19,908 bases of DNA, taken from positions 1 through 19,908 of the forward strand of contig JAPLZR010000027.1 of NCBI GenBank assembly GCA_026394935.1, written 5' to 3'. Below, in pieces: positions 7,174-15,633 of this stretch; the first letter of the stretch is position 1; every line of letters begins with the position of its first letter. This DNA comes from Candidatus Woesearchaeota archaeon (GTDB lineage Archaea > Nanobdellota > Nanobdellia > Woesearchaeales > ARS49). A program made the translations under genes and the position numbers. The notes below the pieces were generated by a model, which did no database searches, had not been told where the DNA came from, and saw only the letters and a list, made by a program, of their open reading frames with translations.

Positions 7174-8442
7174 ATGAAGCCAAAAGCCGGTGACAAGGTT
7201 AAAATAACGACTTCTGATGGAGAATTTGAAGGCACACTACTTCCAAGACCAGAATTATTGCCGCAGGACGTGACTGTTCTAAAGCTTAAGACTGGTTACA
7301 ACATAGGAATTGAAAACAAGAAAATCAAGAAAATTGACTTGCTTGAAGAATACAAAACACCAGTCATTAAGGCTAAAAAACTCAAGCCAAAAAAAGATTT
7401 ACCAACAGTCGCAATCCTTTCAACAGGCGGAACAATCTCCTCAAGAATAGACTACAGAACAGGAGGAGTCTACGCTGATTATTCTGCAGAAGATTTTGTA
7501 GCAATGTGCCCAGAACTCGAAGACATAGCCAACATACGCGCAAGCAAAGTCATGAGCGTCATGTCAGAAGATGCAATGGCTTCTGACTGGGTAAAAATGG
7601 CTGAAGAAGTCCTGAAGGTAATAAATGAAGTAGACGGAGTTGTCATAACACACGGCACAGACACAATGCACTTCACAAGCGCAGCACTTTCATTCCTGCT
7701 TAAAGACCTAAACAAGCCAGTAGTCATAACAGGAGCCCAACGCTCAATAGACAGAGGAAGCTCAGACGCTTTCATGAACCTGATTTGCGCAGTAACCGCT
7801 GCTGCGAAATGGGACGGCGCTGGCGTTGTTGTCTGCATGCACGGCACAATGTCAGACGAATTCTGCAACCTGACACGAGGAACAAAAACCAGAAAAATGC
7901 ACACATCAAGAAGAGACGCATTCAGGGCAATCAACGATGAACCACTCGCAACAATTCTCACAGACGGCAAAATCGAAATAACAAATGAAAAGTATGCAAA
8001 ACGACACTCAGGCAAGCCCTCACTGCGCGAACTTGATCCCAAAGTTGCGCTTGTCTATGTTTATCCGGACATGGACCCGGGAATAATAGATTACCACCTA
8101 AAAGAGAAAGTCCACGGTCTCGTAATCGTTGCCACTGCACTCGGACATGTTCCAACAAACAATCCAAAATCACTAATTCCATACCTAAAAAAAGCTGCAA
8201 AGAAAATCCCAGTAATGATATGCTCACAAACAATATACGGAAGAGTTCACCCATATGTTTATGCCAATCTTAGAAGGTTAAGCATGGAAGCAGGAGCAAC
8301 ATACTTGGCAGACATGCTACCAGAAACAGCTTATTCAAAACTAATGGTAGCACTCAAACAAAAAAATACTAGTGAATTCATGCTGACAAACATTGCAGGA
8401 GAGACAAACAGCAGAGAGGTAGATGACTGCTTCCTGATATGA
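7174..8442 (+). CDS. gatD: glutamyl-tRNA(Gln) amidotransferase subunit D
   Basis: A 422-residue archaeal GatD, the asparaginase-like subunit that frees ammonia from glutamine (or asparagine) for GatE to convert Glu-tRNA(Gln) to Gln-tRNA(Gln). An N-terminal beta-barrel tudor-like domain (about 1-60) precedes an L-asparaginase I domain. Catalytic motifs are LSTGGTISS (82-90, Thr87), THGTDTM (159-165, Thr162 and Asp163), GAQRSIDRGSSDA (187-199) and TKTRKMHTSRRDAF (237-250, Lys241). All catalytic residues are present. Its stop overlaps the start of the next gene (ATGA), so translation is probably coupled. GatD occurs only in archaea, which makes it a lineage marker. Its presence implies that this organism makes Gln-tRNA by the indirect route, or at least can do so. 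Confidence 0.97.
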   Translation: MKPKAGDKVKITTSDGEFEGTLLPRPELLPQDVTVLKLKTGYNIGIENKKIKKIDLLEEYKTPVIKAKKLKPKKDLPTVAILSTGGTISSRIDYRTGGVYADYSAEDFVAMCPELEDIANIRASKVMSVMSEDAMASDWVKMAEEVLKVINEVDGVVITHGTDTMHFTSAALSFLLKDLNKPVVITGAQRSIDRGSSDAFMNLICAVTAAAKWDGAGVVVCMHGTMSDEFCNLTRGTKTRKMHTSRRDAFRAINDEPLATILTDGKIEITNEKYAKRHSGKPSLRELDPKVALVYVYPDMDPGIIDYHLKEKVHGLVIVATALGHVPTNNPKSLIPYLKKAAKKIPVMICSQTIYGRVHPYVYANLRRLSMEAGATYLADMLPETAYSKLMVALKQKNTSEFMLTNIAGETNSREVDDCFLI

Positions 8443-8672
8443 AGCCAGCACAAGATGTACTTAATCAGATTAAATGGGATAAGAAGCTCAAGCCGGAAGA
8501 GTACACTGTGGAGTATTTGGACTTCGGCAAACTCACAAAAATACAGTACACTACAATCAAAAAAGTCGAAGGGCTATTCATGATAATTGAAAAAAACAGA
8601 GAAGAGACAAGCATTCCGCTTCACAGAATACGAATCATCAGACAAAAAGGAGAAATCATATGGCAAAGATAA
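8439..8672 (+). CDS. UPF0248 / DUF504 family small protein
   Basis: A 77-residue protein matching the archaeal UPF0248 (DUF504) pattern: an N-terminal DVLNQIKWDKKL, a central strand YTVEYLDFG, then SIPLHRIRIIRQKGEIIWQR at the C-terminus. The function of the family is not established; its small beta-rich layout and genomic company suggest RNA or tRNA-related work. It begins inside the gatD stop (four-base ATGA overlap) and its last 13 bases overlap the gatE start. The three genes are therefore almost certainly one translationally coupled operon. No good ribosome binding site precedes its ATG, in keeping with coupling. Confidence 0.88.
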   Translation: MKPAQDVLNQIKWDKKLKPEEYTVEYLDFGKLTKIQYTTIKKVEGLFMIIEKNREETSIPLHRIRIIRQKGEIIWQR

Positions 8673-10480
8673 AATGCGGACTTGAAATCCACCAGGAAAT
8701 TGACACGAAGAAATTGTTTTGCGAATGCGATTCAATTATTCACGACAATACCCCCCACTACACCATCACAAGAAAGCTCAGAGCTGTGGTTGGCGAGACT
8801 GGCGAGGTTGATATTGCCGCCGCACAAGAAGCTGTAAAAGGCAAAAAATATGTTTACGAAGCTTATGATGATAATTGCTGCCTGATAGAGCTTGATGAAG
8901 AACCTCCAAGAAGCCTTAGAAATGAAGCATTGCTTGTTGGCATTCAGGTAGCAAAGCTTCTGAAGGCAAAGTTTGTTGATGAAGTTCAGGTTATGAGAAA
9001 AACAGTTGTTGACGGCAGCAATACTTCTGGCTTCCAGCGCACTGCATTAATAGCGTATGACGGCAAAATCGATTCTTCTCTCGGACCTATTAGAATTCCA
9101 TTTGTTTACATTGAAGAAGATGCTGCCCGCACGATAAAAGATGAAGGCGACAAAGCCACATTCCGCCTTGACCGATTAGGCATTCCTTTATTGGAGATTC
9201 CTACCGGTCCAGATATTGTCTCTCCAGAACATTGCGCAGAGGTTGCAGAAAAAATTGGTTTGTTATTGCGCAGCACAGGAAAAGTCAAAAGAGGACTCGG
9301 CACCATCCGCCAGGACGTCAACGTCTCCATAGAAGGCGGAGAACGCGTAGAAATAAAAGGAGCCCAAGACCTGAAATTAATCCCGAAATATGTCGAACTC
9401 GAAGCACTACGACAACAAAACCTGCTTGAAATCAAAAAAGAGCTGGAAAAAAGAAACGTACGCGAAGTATTTGCCCAGATTGTAGACGTTTCAAGACTGC
9501 TAATTAACTCAAAATCCAAAGTCATCGCCTCTGCCCTGTCAAAAGGAGGCGCTGTCCTTGGAATCAAACTATCCTGCTTCAAAGGACTTATCGGAAGAGA
9601 AATACAGCCAGGCAGACGCCTTGGCACAGAGTTTTCAGACAGGGCAAAAATGGCTGCCGGCGTAGGCGGAATCTTCCACAGCGATGAACTGCCAAACTAC
9701 GGCATACTTCCTGACGAAGTCGAACAGATTGCAACACACCTTGACTGCGGAAGCCATGACGGTTTTGTACTCGTAGCAGATATGAAAAATAAAGCTGAAA
9801 AAGCACTACAAGCAGTAATTGTAAGAGCGAACGACGCAATACGCGGAGTGCCAAAAGAAGTCAGAAAGCCAAACGAAGACGGCACAACAAGCTTCATGCG
9901 CCTAATGCCAGGAGCAGCAAGAATGTACCCTGAAACAGACGTACTGCCGATAAGAATTACAAAAGAAATGACAGACTCTGTAGAAATTCCAGAACTAATA
10001 GAACACAAAACCAGCAGATATGAAAAACTGGGACTGGGACACGACCTAGCAGAACTAGTTGCAAAATCCGACAGGGCAGCACTGTACGACCAATTCGTAA
10101 AATCCTTCAAAGCACTAAAGCCAGCTTATATCGCCGAATTATTAATGACGTCTGAGCGAACCATCAAAAGACAATTCAATATTGAGATTGCTCCTGCAGA
10201 CGAAGACTTCTGCGCCCTGTTCACTGCGCTCGAACACGACGAAATCTCCAAAGAAAGCGTTCTAGAGATTTTAAAAGAAAAAAAAGCAGTGAAAGAAGTC
10301 CTGCACAAGTACCGCTCACTTTCTGAAGGGGAATTGCTTAGAGAGCTTACCAAGATAATAGAAGCAAACAAAGGAATGCCGATAAACGCTTTGATAGGCA
10401 AAGCAATGGCAGAACTAAGAGGCAAGGCTTCTGGCCAGAAAATTGTGGAATTTATCAAGAAACTAACTAAATCCTCTTAG
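8660..10480 (+). CDS. gatE: glutamyl-tRNA(Gln) amidotransferase subunit E
   Basis: A 606-residue GatB/GatE family subunit. It binds Glu-tRNA(Gln), phosphorylates the glutamyl group with ATP and transfers ammonia from GatD. The N-terminus carries the family signature KCGLEIHQEIDTKKLFC, then CDSIIHDNTP with Cys residues, DGSNTSGFQRT (about 117-127) and RQDVNVSIEGGERVEIKG (about 218-235). An archaeal AspRS-like insertion follows (about 270-410), and a helical YqeY-like tRNA-binding tail ends the protein. A clear ribosome binding site AAAGGAG (about 8647-8652) lies a few bases before the ATG at 8660, the strongest in this window and expected for an internal operon gene. Its 3' end overlaps the convergent DUF2238 gene by 14 bases. 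Confidence 0.97.
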   Translation: MAKIKCGLEIHQEIDTKKLFCECDSIIHDNTPHYTITRKLRAVVGETGEVDIAAAQEAVKGKKYVYEAYDDNCCLIELDEEPPRSLRNEALLVGIQVAKLLKAKFVDEVQVMRKTVVDGSNTSGFQRTALIAYDGKIDSSLGPIRIPFVYIEEDAARTIKDEGDKATFRLDRLGIPLLEIPTGPDIVSPEHCAEVAEKIGLLLRSTGKVKRGLGTIRQDVNVSIEGGERVEIKGAQDLKLIPKYVELEALRQQNLLEIKKELEKRNVREVFAQIVDVSRLLINSKSKVIASALSKGGAVLGIKLSCFKGLIGREIQPGRRLGTEFSDRAKMAAGVGGIFHSDELPNYGILPDEVEQIATHLDCGSHDGFVLVADMKNKAEKALQAVIVRANDAIRGVPKEVRKPNEDGTTSFMRLMPGAARMYPETDVLPIRITKEMTDSVEIPELIEHKTSRYEKLGLGHDLAELVAKSDRAALYDQFVKSFKALKPAYIAELLMTSERTIKRQFNIEIAPADEDFCALFTALEHDEISKESVLEILKEKKAVKEVLHKYRSLSEGELLRELTKIIEANKGMPINALIGKAMAELRGKASGQKIVEFIKKLTKSS

Positions 10481-11147
10481 AAAAACTCTCAATCGGCTCA
10501 AAATAATACGCTTTTTCAGGCTTTTTAATTATTAGCTTGGAAAGCAGCATAATTGTAATTCCAAACAGGATTCCAATAGTGTTGAATACAAAATCCCAGC
10601 CCTCATTAATCCATCCACCGCCAATCGCGTCTATCAGGTCAGTGCCTTCAAATCCTGCAACGCCATCTCCTGTACCAAACATAAAAGCACCGTCACCAAA
10701 ACCCAAACTCAGAAATCCAAGAAATTCGGACAGCTCAACAATCGCTCCAACACCCATTGCTGCAACAAATACTGTCATCAACAACAACAAATTCTTTCTT
10801 GTAAAGAAGTTTATGTCCGCCCACTGAGACAAGAAATTGAAAAAGAGCAGTGCGAATGGCAGTGTTCCGAAAAAGTGCGTTATGTGATCCCATTGAATCG
10901 GGACAGGCGATATGTGATACCATCCAAAGATACCACAAGAATGCAAAATATGACCGACAATCAGCAAAGTGAAAATAGGAGTGTTCATCCTAAAAACCTT
11001 GTAAGTCCAAGCATAAAACAAAGTCAAACCAATGAAAATCAGAATGTCAGGAATAAAACCGGGTATGTCATTTACAACAGCCAGAGCTATCATTACAAGA
11101 AAAATCAGAACGCTTACTGCCGTTATAATCCGAACCTGGTTGTCCAT
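10467..11147 (-). CDS. DUF2238 family integral membrane protein
   Basis: A 226-residue membrane protein with about six helices. The sequence carries the DUF2238 (YjdF-like) hallmarks: IQWDHITHFFGTLPFALLF (about 84-102), a conserved acidic EFLGFLSLGFGDG region (about 141-153), and DAIGGGWINEGWDFVFNTIG (about 172-191), whose polar residues lie on helix ends. The biochemical role of the family is unknown. It converges on gatE with a 14-base overlap at the 3' ends. Its promoter is probably the ATTTTATATAC box read on the minus strand around 11176-11186, about 30-40 bases upstream of the ATG. Start choice is clear because the next upstream region is the divergent promoter gap. Confidence 0.85.
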   Translation of the reverse strand: MDNQVRIITAVSVLIFLVMIALAVVNDIPGFIPDILIFIGLTLFYAWTYKVFRMNTPIFTLLIVGHILHSCGIFGWYHISPVPIQWDHITHFFGTLPFALLFFNFLSQWADINFFTRKNLLLLMTVFVAAMGVGAIVELSEFLGFLSLGFGDGAFMFGTGDGVAGFEGTDLIDAIGGGWINEGWDFVFNTIGILFGITIMLLSKLIIKKPEKAYYFEPIESFSKRI

Positions 11148-11175
11148 GCTCCCCCGACGATATTGCGGCTGTTTT

Positions 11176-11206
11176 TGTATATAAAATTAGCGCAACCTTT
11201 ATAAAG
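11176..11206. promoter_or_regulatory. divergent promoter region with two TATA boxes
   Basis: GTATATAAAAT (about 11178-11188) is placed for the minus-strand DUF2238 gene (ATG 11147). The palindromic CTTTATAAAG (11197-11206) is 23-32 bases before the glycosyltransferase ATG at 11229. Both match archaeal TATA spacing. Confidence 0.5.
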
Positions 11207-11228
11207 GGCCAGACTGATTTTAAAGCAT

Positions 11229-12467
11229 ATGCTACAGTATGTATTATGGGGAATTTCATTCATTTCGCTATGGCTGGTAATCGTTTGGCTGAACTTCCTG
11301 TACGCAAAACCAGCCAGGAAACAAGTTCTAAGCACTCTAAGCATCGGCATACCGGTCTTCAGCAGAAACAATGACAAAGACCCAATCAGAACAATAAAAT
11401 CGGTATTCTCAACAGGCTATCCCAAAGAACTTTTAGACGTCATTGTTGTAGATGACGGAAGCGTTGACAATTCATTACAAAAAATGCGCAAATTCCAAAA
11501 AGCGCACCCTGAAATGCCGTTCAGATTACTTCACAAAGAAAACGGCGGAAAAGCCTCTGCTTTGAATGCTGCATTAAAAAAAGCAACAGGCAAATTCTTT
11601 GCCGTAGTCGATGCAGACAGCATGATTTCAAAAGACAGCATTGCAATATCACTATCGAATTTTGCAGACAAAAAAATAGGAGCAGTAATCAGCAGAATCA
11701 GGGTAGAAGAGCCAAAAAGCTTTTTGGAACGCATTCAAAGAGTAGAGTACATAATGTCAAGCATGATACGAAAAATAATGTCAAACTTCGGCACGCTATC
11801 AATGACTCCGGGAGTGCTTTCAATGTACAAAACTTCCGTCGTCAGAAAACTCGGCGGGTTCACCCCGGACAGGAACAACCTTACTGAAGACCTCGAAATC
11901 GCAATGCGCTTGAAATACAACGGCTATGACATCAGAATGGAACCGGAAAGCATCACTTATACGCGTGTTCCGACAACACTATCCGAATTATGGAGGCAAC
12001 GCATCAGATGGACAAGAGGATACATCTTCAACCACTGGAACTACAGAAAAATGTTCTTCTCATCAAAACACGGCATATTCGGAATATTCCAGCTGCCCGT
12101 CAATGTACTGGCAGTATTAATCCTGATGCTGAACATCGGAATAATCTCATACGATTTATTGAACAGACTGTTCGACTTTGCTTTCAGAAGCTTCACAATA
12201 CCAGGCTATTTCCTCGACAGGATACTGAGCTTTCCAACATTGAAAGAGTTCATCCTTGCACGCAACGTACAGGTATACCTGCCAATCCTGATCGCATTTG
12301 TACTCGGAACTTATCTGATTATTTTTGCACACAGATTTTTCAAAGAACACTTCCGCGGAGAGATTACTCCCCTGATTTCATACGTCATTGTAATGCCTTA
12401 CTTCTCAACCCTTAACTGGGTTTCTTCAATCTGGCAGGAAGCAATCAGGGCAAAAAGAAAGTGGTAA
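11229..12467 (+). CDS. family 2 processive glycosyltransferase (membrane-bound)
   Basis: A 412-residue GT-A fold glycosyltransferase with an N-terminal anchor helix (about 5-25) and two to four C-terminal transmembrane helices (about 275-400), resembling BcsA/NodC-type enzymes. Catalytic landmarks are VVDDGS (73-78), DAD for metal and nucleotide-sugar binding (128-130), TED with the likely base Asp (219-221), and QRIRW, the QxxRW motif of processive enzymes (257-261). It should add sugars from a nucleotide-sugar donor to a growing polysaccharide or lipid-linked glycan at the cytoplasmic membrane; the sugar is not predictable. A palindromic TATA box sits 23 bases before the ATG, so the mRNA is leaderless. 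The neighbouring six-hairpin glycosidase-like gene, convergent with it, suggests a shared carbohydrate theme, but no operon. Confidence 0.92.
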   Translation: MLQYVLWGISFISLWLVIVWLNFLYAKPARKQVLSTLSIGIPVFSRNNDKDPIRTIKSVFSTGYPKELLDVIVVDDGSVDNSLQKMRKFQKAHPEMPFRLLHKENGGKASALNAALKKATGKFFAVVDADSMISKDSIAISLSNFADKKIGAVISRIRVEEPKSFLERIQRVEYIMSSMIRKIMSNFGTLSMTPGVLSMYKTSVVRKLGGFTPDRNNLTEDLEIAMRLKYNGYDIRMEPESITYTRVPTTLSELWRQRIRWTRGYIFNHWNYRKMFFSSKHGIFGIFQLPVNVLAVLILMLNIGIISYDLLNRLFDFAFRSFTIPGYFLDRILSFPTLKEFILARNVQVYLPILIAFVLGTYLIIFAHRFFKEHFRGEITPLISYVIVMPYFSTLNWVSSIWQEAIRAKRKW

Positions 12468-13472
12468 TTACAACGCCAAAAAATTAGAAGCCCAAAGCAT
12501 ACCCTCATCAGCGTGATAGAAAAACGATTTGTAAGGCTTGCCGTTCTGGTATACCTCATACAAAGTGCCATATTTCTCTATTATGGCTGAGTAATTCGCC
12601 TTGTATTTCCTGGCAAGAGCAGGATTGTATTTCTTAACAGCCTTCATCCAGATAAAACCAAGAAGAGGCCAAACAGCATCAGTTTCCCAGCCCGGCACAA
12701 AAAACTCCTCTGCAATCATCTTCTGCTCGCGCCCATACGACAACGGCAGTTCATCATGCAATATTCTCAAAGTTTTACTGAAATCCTTTCCAACACCAAG
12801 CCAGTACGGCAACGCATTTGCATCGCCACTAGGCGCTAAACTAGATCTATCATCGCGATAGTAACCAATCCAGTAAGTACCAAGAGTCTTAACAAGCTGT
12901 TTTTCCGAGTAATCAAACTCAAATCCGAGCTTTTTCGCTTCCCTTGCCAACAGAATAGACATACAATGATCATAACAGCTGCTGCTGCGCACAGCATAAT
13001 CTCTCATACCTGAGAATTGCGCGCTCCTAACCCTGCCATCCTCCAAAACAATATGCCCAAACGCATCAATCTCCCTCTGCAGGAAAGTCTTGTATTTTTT
13101 TATTAACTCTTTATCGTTCGCAACCCTTAACGCGTGCATGATTAATGCAACAGAATCAGGACTGTAAACGTTTGGAAAAGAGAACGGCACACCTTCCCTG
13201 CTGATGGTTGTCTTAATGCCTGTTTTCGAGAATTTTTCAAGCGCGTAGGCTAAAGTTTGCCTCACTTCATTCAAATAACCTAATTTAACAAGACTTTCCA
13301 CACAATAACCAAAGTCCCTTGCCCAGAATTCCCTGTAATGATGAGTGCTAGTCTGGAAGTACTCCCCATTCCAGCAGTTTTTCACTATTTGCTCACAGAT
13401 TTCATCTGCGCTGCCCTGATATCTTGTTGGTCCTTTGATTTTCTGCTTTAATGAGGAAAAGAAATAACGCAT
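12468..13472 (-). CDS. six-hairpin (alpha/alpha toroid) glycoside hydrolase-like protein
   Basis: A 334-residue protein resembling GH15/amylo-alpha-1,6-glucosidase-type six-hairpin glycosidases. Motifs are FWARDFG (49-55, substrate-binding Arg and Asp), PGWETDAVWPLLGF (260-273) and YHADEGMLWASN (319-330). Their acidic residues, such as E263/D265 and E323, are candidates for acid and base. No signal peptide is evident, so a cytoplasmic role such as storage glucan trimming is plausible but unproven. The frame stays open to 13583, but that would cover tRNA-Arg. ATG 13472 (MRYFFSSLKQK) was chosen; ATG 13499 adds nine residues and begins three bases after the tRNA. With no promoter between them, the gene is probably read from the tRNA-Arg promoter. 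It converges end to end with the glycosyltransferase. Confidence 0.72.
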   Translation of the reverse strand: MRYFFSSLKQKIKGPTRYQGSADEICEQIVKNCWNGEYFQTSTHHYREFWARDFGYCVESLVKLGYLNEVRQTLAYALEKFSKTGIKTTISREGVPFSFPNVYSPDSVALIMHALRVANDKELIKKYKTFLQREIDAFGHIVLEDGRVRSAQFSGMRDYAVRSSSCYDHCMSILLAREAKKLGFEFDYSEKQLVKTLGTYWIGYYRDDRSSLAPSGDANALPYWLGVGKDFSKTLRILHDELPLSYGREQKMIAEEFFVPGWETDAVWPLLGFIWMKAVKKYNPALARKYKANYSAIIEKYGTLYEVYQNGKPYKSFFYHADEGMLWASNFLAL

Positions 13473-13501
13473 TCCCTGTAGGACGTGGATTGGCAGCATC
13501 A

Positions 13502-13576
13502 CGCGCCGGGGAGGATTTGAACCCCCGATCTTCCGGTTAGGAACCGACTGCTCTATCCAAGCTGAGCTACCGGCGC
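13502..13576 (-). tRNA. tRNA-Arg (anticodon CCT)
   Basis: A complete minus-strand cloverleaf. The acceptor stem GCGCCGG pairs with CCGGCGC, the D stem is GCTC/GAGC, and the anticodon stem GTCGG/CCGGA (a terminal G-A mismatch and one T-G pair) encloses loop TTCCTAA with anticodon CCT. The T stem is GGGGG/CCTCC with loop TTCAAAT. The discriminator is G. CCA is not encoded and there is no intron. A TATA-like box at 13601-13610 lies 25-34 bases upstream and is shared with the divergent truD gene. The tRNA runs almost directly into the glycosidase-like gene downstream. Confidence 0.95.
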
Positions 13577-13600
13577 ACAGCAATATTTTCCTTCGAAGAT

Positions 13601-13610
13601 TATTTAAAGC
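13601..13610. promoter_or_regulatory. shared TATA-like box for tRNA-Arg and truD
   Basis: The sequence TATTTAAAGC is nearly symmetric and lies 25-34 bases from the tRNA-Arg 5' end and 21-30 bases before the truD ATG. It is arranged like the box between tRNA-Val and the dCTP-deaminase gene. Confidence 0.45.
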
Positions 13611-13630
13611 TTTATCTTTCCCGACGACAT

Positions 13631-14536
13631 ATGTACGTTATAAAGCACACGCCGGAAGACTTTGCAGTTGAAGAAGTCAGCACAGTCCAAACCAACAGTT
13701 CCGGCAAATACCTGTATTTCAAATTATGGAAAGAAGACGTTTCAACAATGGAAGCATTGAGAAGGCTATCAATGGTGTGGCACATTCCGCTTAACTCACT
13801 ATCCTGCGCAGGCAACAAAGACAAAAAAGCAATAACAGAACAAACCTGCGGAGCTTATGGAATAGGCAAGGACACTGTTGAAAAGACAAACCTGCACGAC
13901 ATCAAATGCACTTTTCTCGGATACGGAGACGAGCCAGTACACCTCGGACAACTGGAAGGCAACAAGTTCAAGATTGTTCTTCGAAATCTGGATGAAACAC
14001 CAAAGATAACGCCAAAATTCAGAAATTTATTCGGCGAGCAGAGATTCAGCACAAACAATGCAGACATAGGAAGACACATTGTAAAAAGAGAATTCAAGAA
14101 AGCAGCCGATTTGATAGTCAATTTGTATCCGCAGATACAATTACGAGGAAATGATTACGTAGGAGCGCTAAGAAAACTTCCCCGCAAATTACTCATGCTA
14201 TTCGTACACGCATACCAAAGCCTACTATGGAACAAGGCAGCAATGCTCACAGACAAAGAAGAACTGCCAATAGTAGGATTTGGAACAGAAAATATTGATG
14301 AAATAACACAAAAAATGCTGGAAGAAGAAAAAATAAAACCCGCTGATTTTATTGTTAGAGAACTGCCAGAAGCAAGCGCAGAAGGCACAGAAAGAAAAGT
14401 ATGGGCAGAAGCAAAAGAACTGAAAATCGGAAAACTAGAAGAAGACGAATGCTTTCCTGGAAAGAAAAAAATCACGATAGAATTCTTCCTGCCAAAAGGA
14501 AGCTATGCAACAGAATTCATACGAGCGTGTCAATGA
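13631..14536 (+). CDS. truD: tRNA pseudouridine synthase D (TruD), compact form
   Basis: A 301-residue member of the TruD family, which isomerises uridine 13 of tRNA (or related sites in archaea). The N-terminal HTPEDFAVEEV, the catalytic loop AGNKDKKAITEQ with nucleophile Asp64, and FGEQRFSTNNADIGRHIV (around 137-154) appear in family order. The C-terminal FFLPKGSYATEFIRA is the conserved closing segment. Archaeal TruD proteins usually approach 400 residues; here the inserted TRUD domain (about 160-260) is shorter, so this is a compact but complete-looking enzyme. The third base pair of the catalytic motif reads GNKD instead of the common GTKD. Start at 13631 follows a shared TATA box by about 21 bases. 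Its 3' end overlaps the convergent adk by 20 bases. Confidence 0.92.
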   Translation: MYVIKHTPEDFAVEEVSTVQTNSSGKYLYFKLWKEDVSTMEALRRLSMVWHIPLNSLSCAGNKDKKAITEQTCGAYGIGKDTVEKTNLHDIKCTFLGYGDEPVHLGQLEGNKFKIVLRNLDETPKITPKFRNLFGEQRFSTNNADIGRHIVKREFKKAADLIVNLYPQIQLRGNDYVGALRKLPRKLLMLFVHAYQSLLWNKAAMLTDKEELPIVGFGTENIDEITQKMLEEEKIKPADFIVRELPEASAEGTERKVWAEAKELKIGKLEEDECFPGKKKITIEFFLPKGSYATEFIRACQ

Positions 14537-15132
14537 TTTTGCAAACGCCCGCAAAAATCTCCTTAATACCCTTGCTTCCATCAACTGAATGAACAATCCT
14601 TCTTGGCTTGTAATACTCAATCAAAGGCTCTGTTTCATCATGATAGGCTACCAGCCTTTTTTTTGATGGCTTCTGGCTTGTCGTCTTCCCTTTGGTAAAT
14701 TTCACCATTGCACTTATCACACTTTCCCTGCTTTTTCGGAGGATTTTCCGCTCCATATATTGCCTTGCAGTTTTTGCACGTTCTTCTGCTCGACAATCTT
14801 TTCAGCGCCTCTTCATCAGTTAATTTTAACTCTATCACGCCATCAATCTGCGTTATCTCATCCAACGCTTCTGCTTGTCCGAGCGTTCTCGGATAGCCGT
14901 CAAATATGGCTCCTTTTGTTTCACTGGCTAGTTTTGCCTTGATTAATGCTATCATTTGTTCGTCGGAGACCAGTTTTCCTTCTGCCATTTGTTTTCTTAT
15001 TTGTTCGTCTTTTGTTGCTGCTTCTCTTAGCAAGTCTCCTGTTGACAGATGTACAAGAGCATATTTTTCTTTCAAAAGCTGAGCCTGCGTGCCTTTACCA
15101 GAACCCTGCGCGCCTAACAGTATAATATTCAT
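14517..15132 (-). CDS. adk: adenylate kinase, with an apparent +1 frameshift in an A8 run
   Basis: An adenylate kinase that catalyses ATP + AMP = 2 ADP. The N-terminal frame carries the P-loop GAQGSGKGT (7-15), the AMP-site segment LSTGDLLR, FDGYPRT, and a four-cysteine zinc LID (CKNC...CDKC). After DDKPEAIKK the frame continues as KAGSLS and stops at 14638. If one A is removed from the run of eight (14657-14664), it continues as RLVAYHDETEPLIEYY and on to a proper C-terminus at 14517. That gives 204 residues, normal for the family. The single-base surplus in a homopolymer points to an assembly or sequencing error; slippage or a real mutation is possible. The start overlaps the preceding gene's stop (ATGA), and the end overlaps convergent truD. 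Confidence 0.88.
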
Positions 15133-15590
15133 CCCAGATACTCCAAGATTTCCTTTGGCTCAACATGCTTCTGCCAGCACTCGCTCAATTTCCTAATCAA
15201 AGGAATAATGATTTTCTTGTCCTGCAGCCACGAATCATACGTTTTGTTGATAATTTCAGCATCAACATTATCGTCACCAATCAGGTCTGTTTCCAGCAAA
15301 GCCCTGTACAATTCCATCATATGCCTAAAAACATCAGTTACCTGCTTCTTCTCACCATTAGTAAAACACTTGCACTCATACATGTCCACCAAACTATTAG
15401 GATCAGGATTAATGATGTGCTCAAGAATCTCAGTCAAAGGCTCAAGTTTTTCAATAATTTGCCTCTTAACCTGCCTTAACAGGAAGAGCTCAGACTCTAT
15501 CAAGTCAAGCTCAAATTCATTGTTGATTTTCTCAAAATCAGGCAGTATTGGGTGCTCTTTTTTGATGTTGTTATAGCTTTCTTTTATCAT
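15129..15590 (-). CDS. unrecognised helical protein coupled to adk
   Basis: I do not recognise this 153-residue protein. It is predicted almost entirely helical and rich in Glu, Lys and Leu, with no signal peptide, no membrane helix and only scattered cysteines (MYECKCF around residue 86). The frame is open to 15776, but those residues come from hairpin-rich DNA. The start chosen, ATG 15590 (MIKESYNNIKKEH), lies about 45 bases downstream of a strong TATA box (CACTATAAAAACC on the minus strand, 15634-15646). ATG 15662 would lie upstream of that box. The stop overlaps the adk start by four bases, so it is probably cotranscribed and translationally coupled with adk. It is not an Avd-like DGR accessory protein by position. 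Confidence 0.6.
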   Translation of the reverse strand: MIKESYNNIKKEHPILPDFEKINNEFELDLIESELFLLRQVKRQIIEKLEPLTEILEHIINPDPNSLVDMYECKCFTNGEKKQVTDVFRHMMELYRALLETDLIGDDNVDAEIINKTYDSWLQDKKIIIPLIRKLSECWQKHVEPKEILEYLG

Positions 15591-15633
15591 ACATTCGACG
15601 CTCTTGAAGGCGTATTTAAAGCTTACGGCAAAA

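Noticed and set aside
13500..13583. Extension of the glycosidase-like gene to 13583
   Set aside because: It translates tRNA-Arg.
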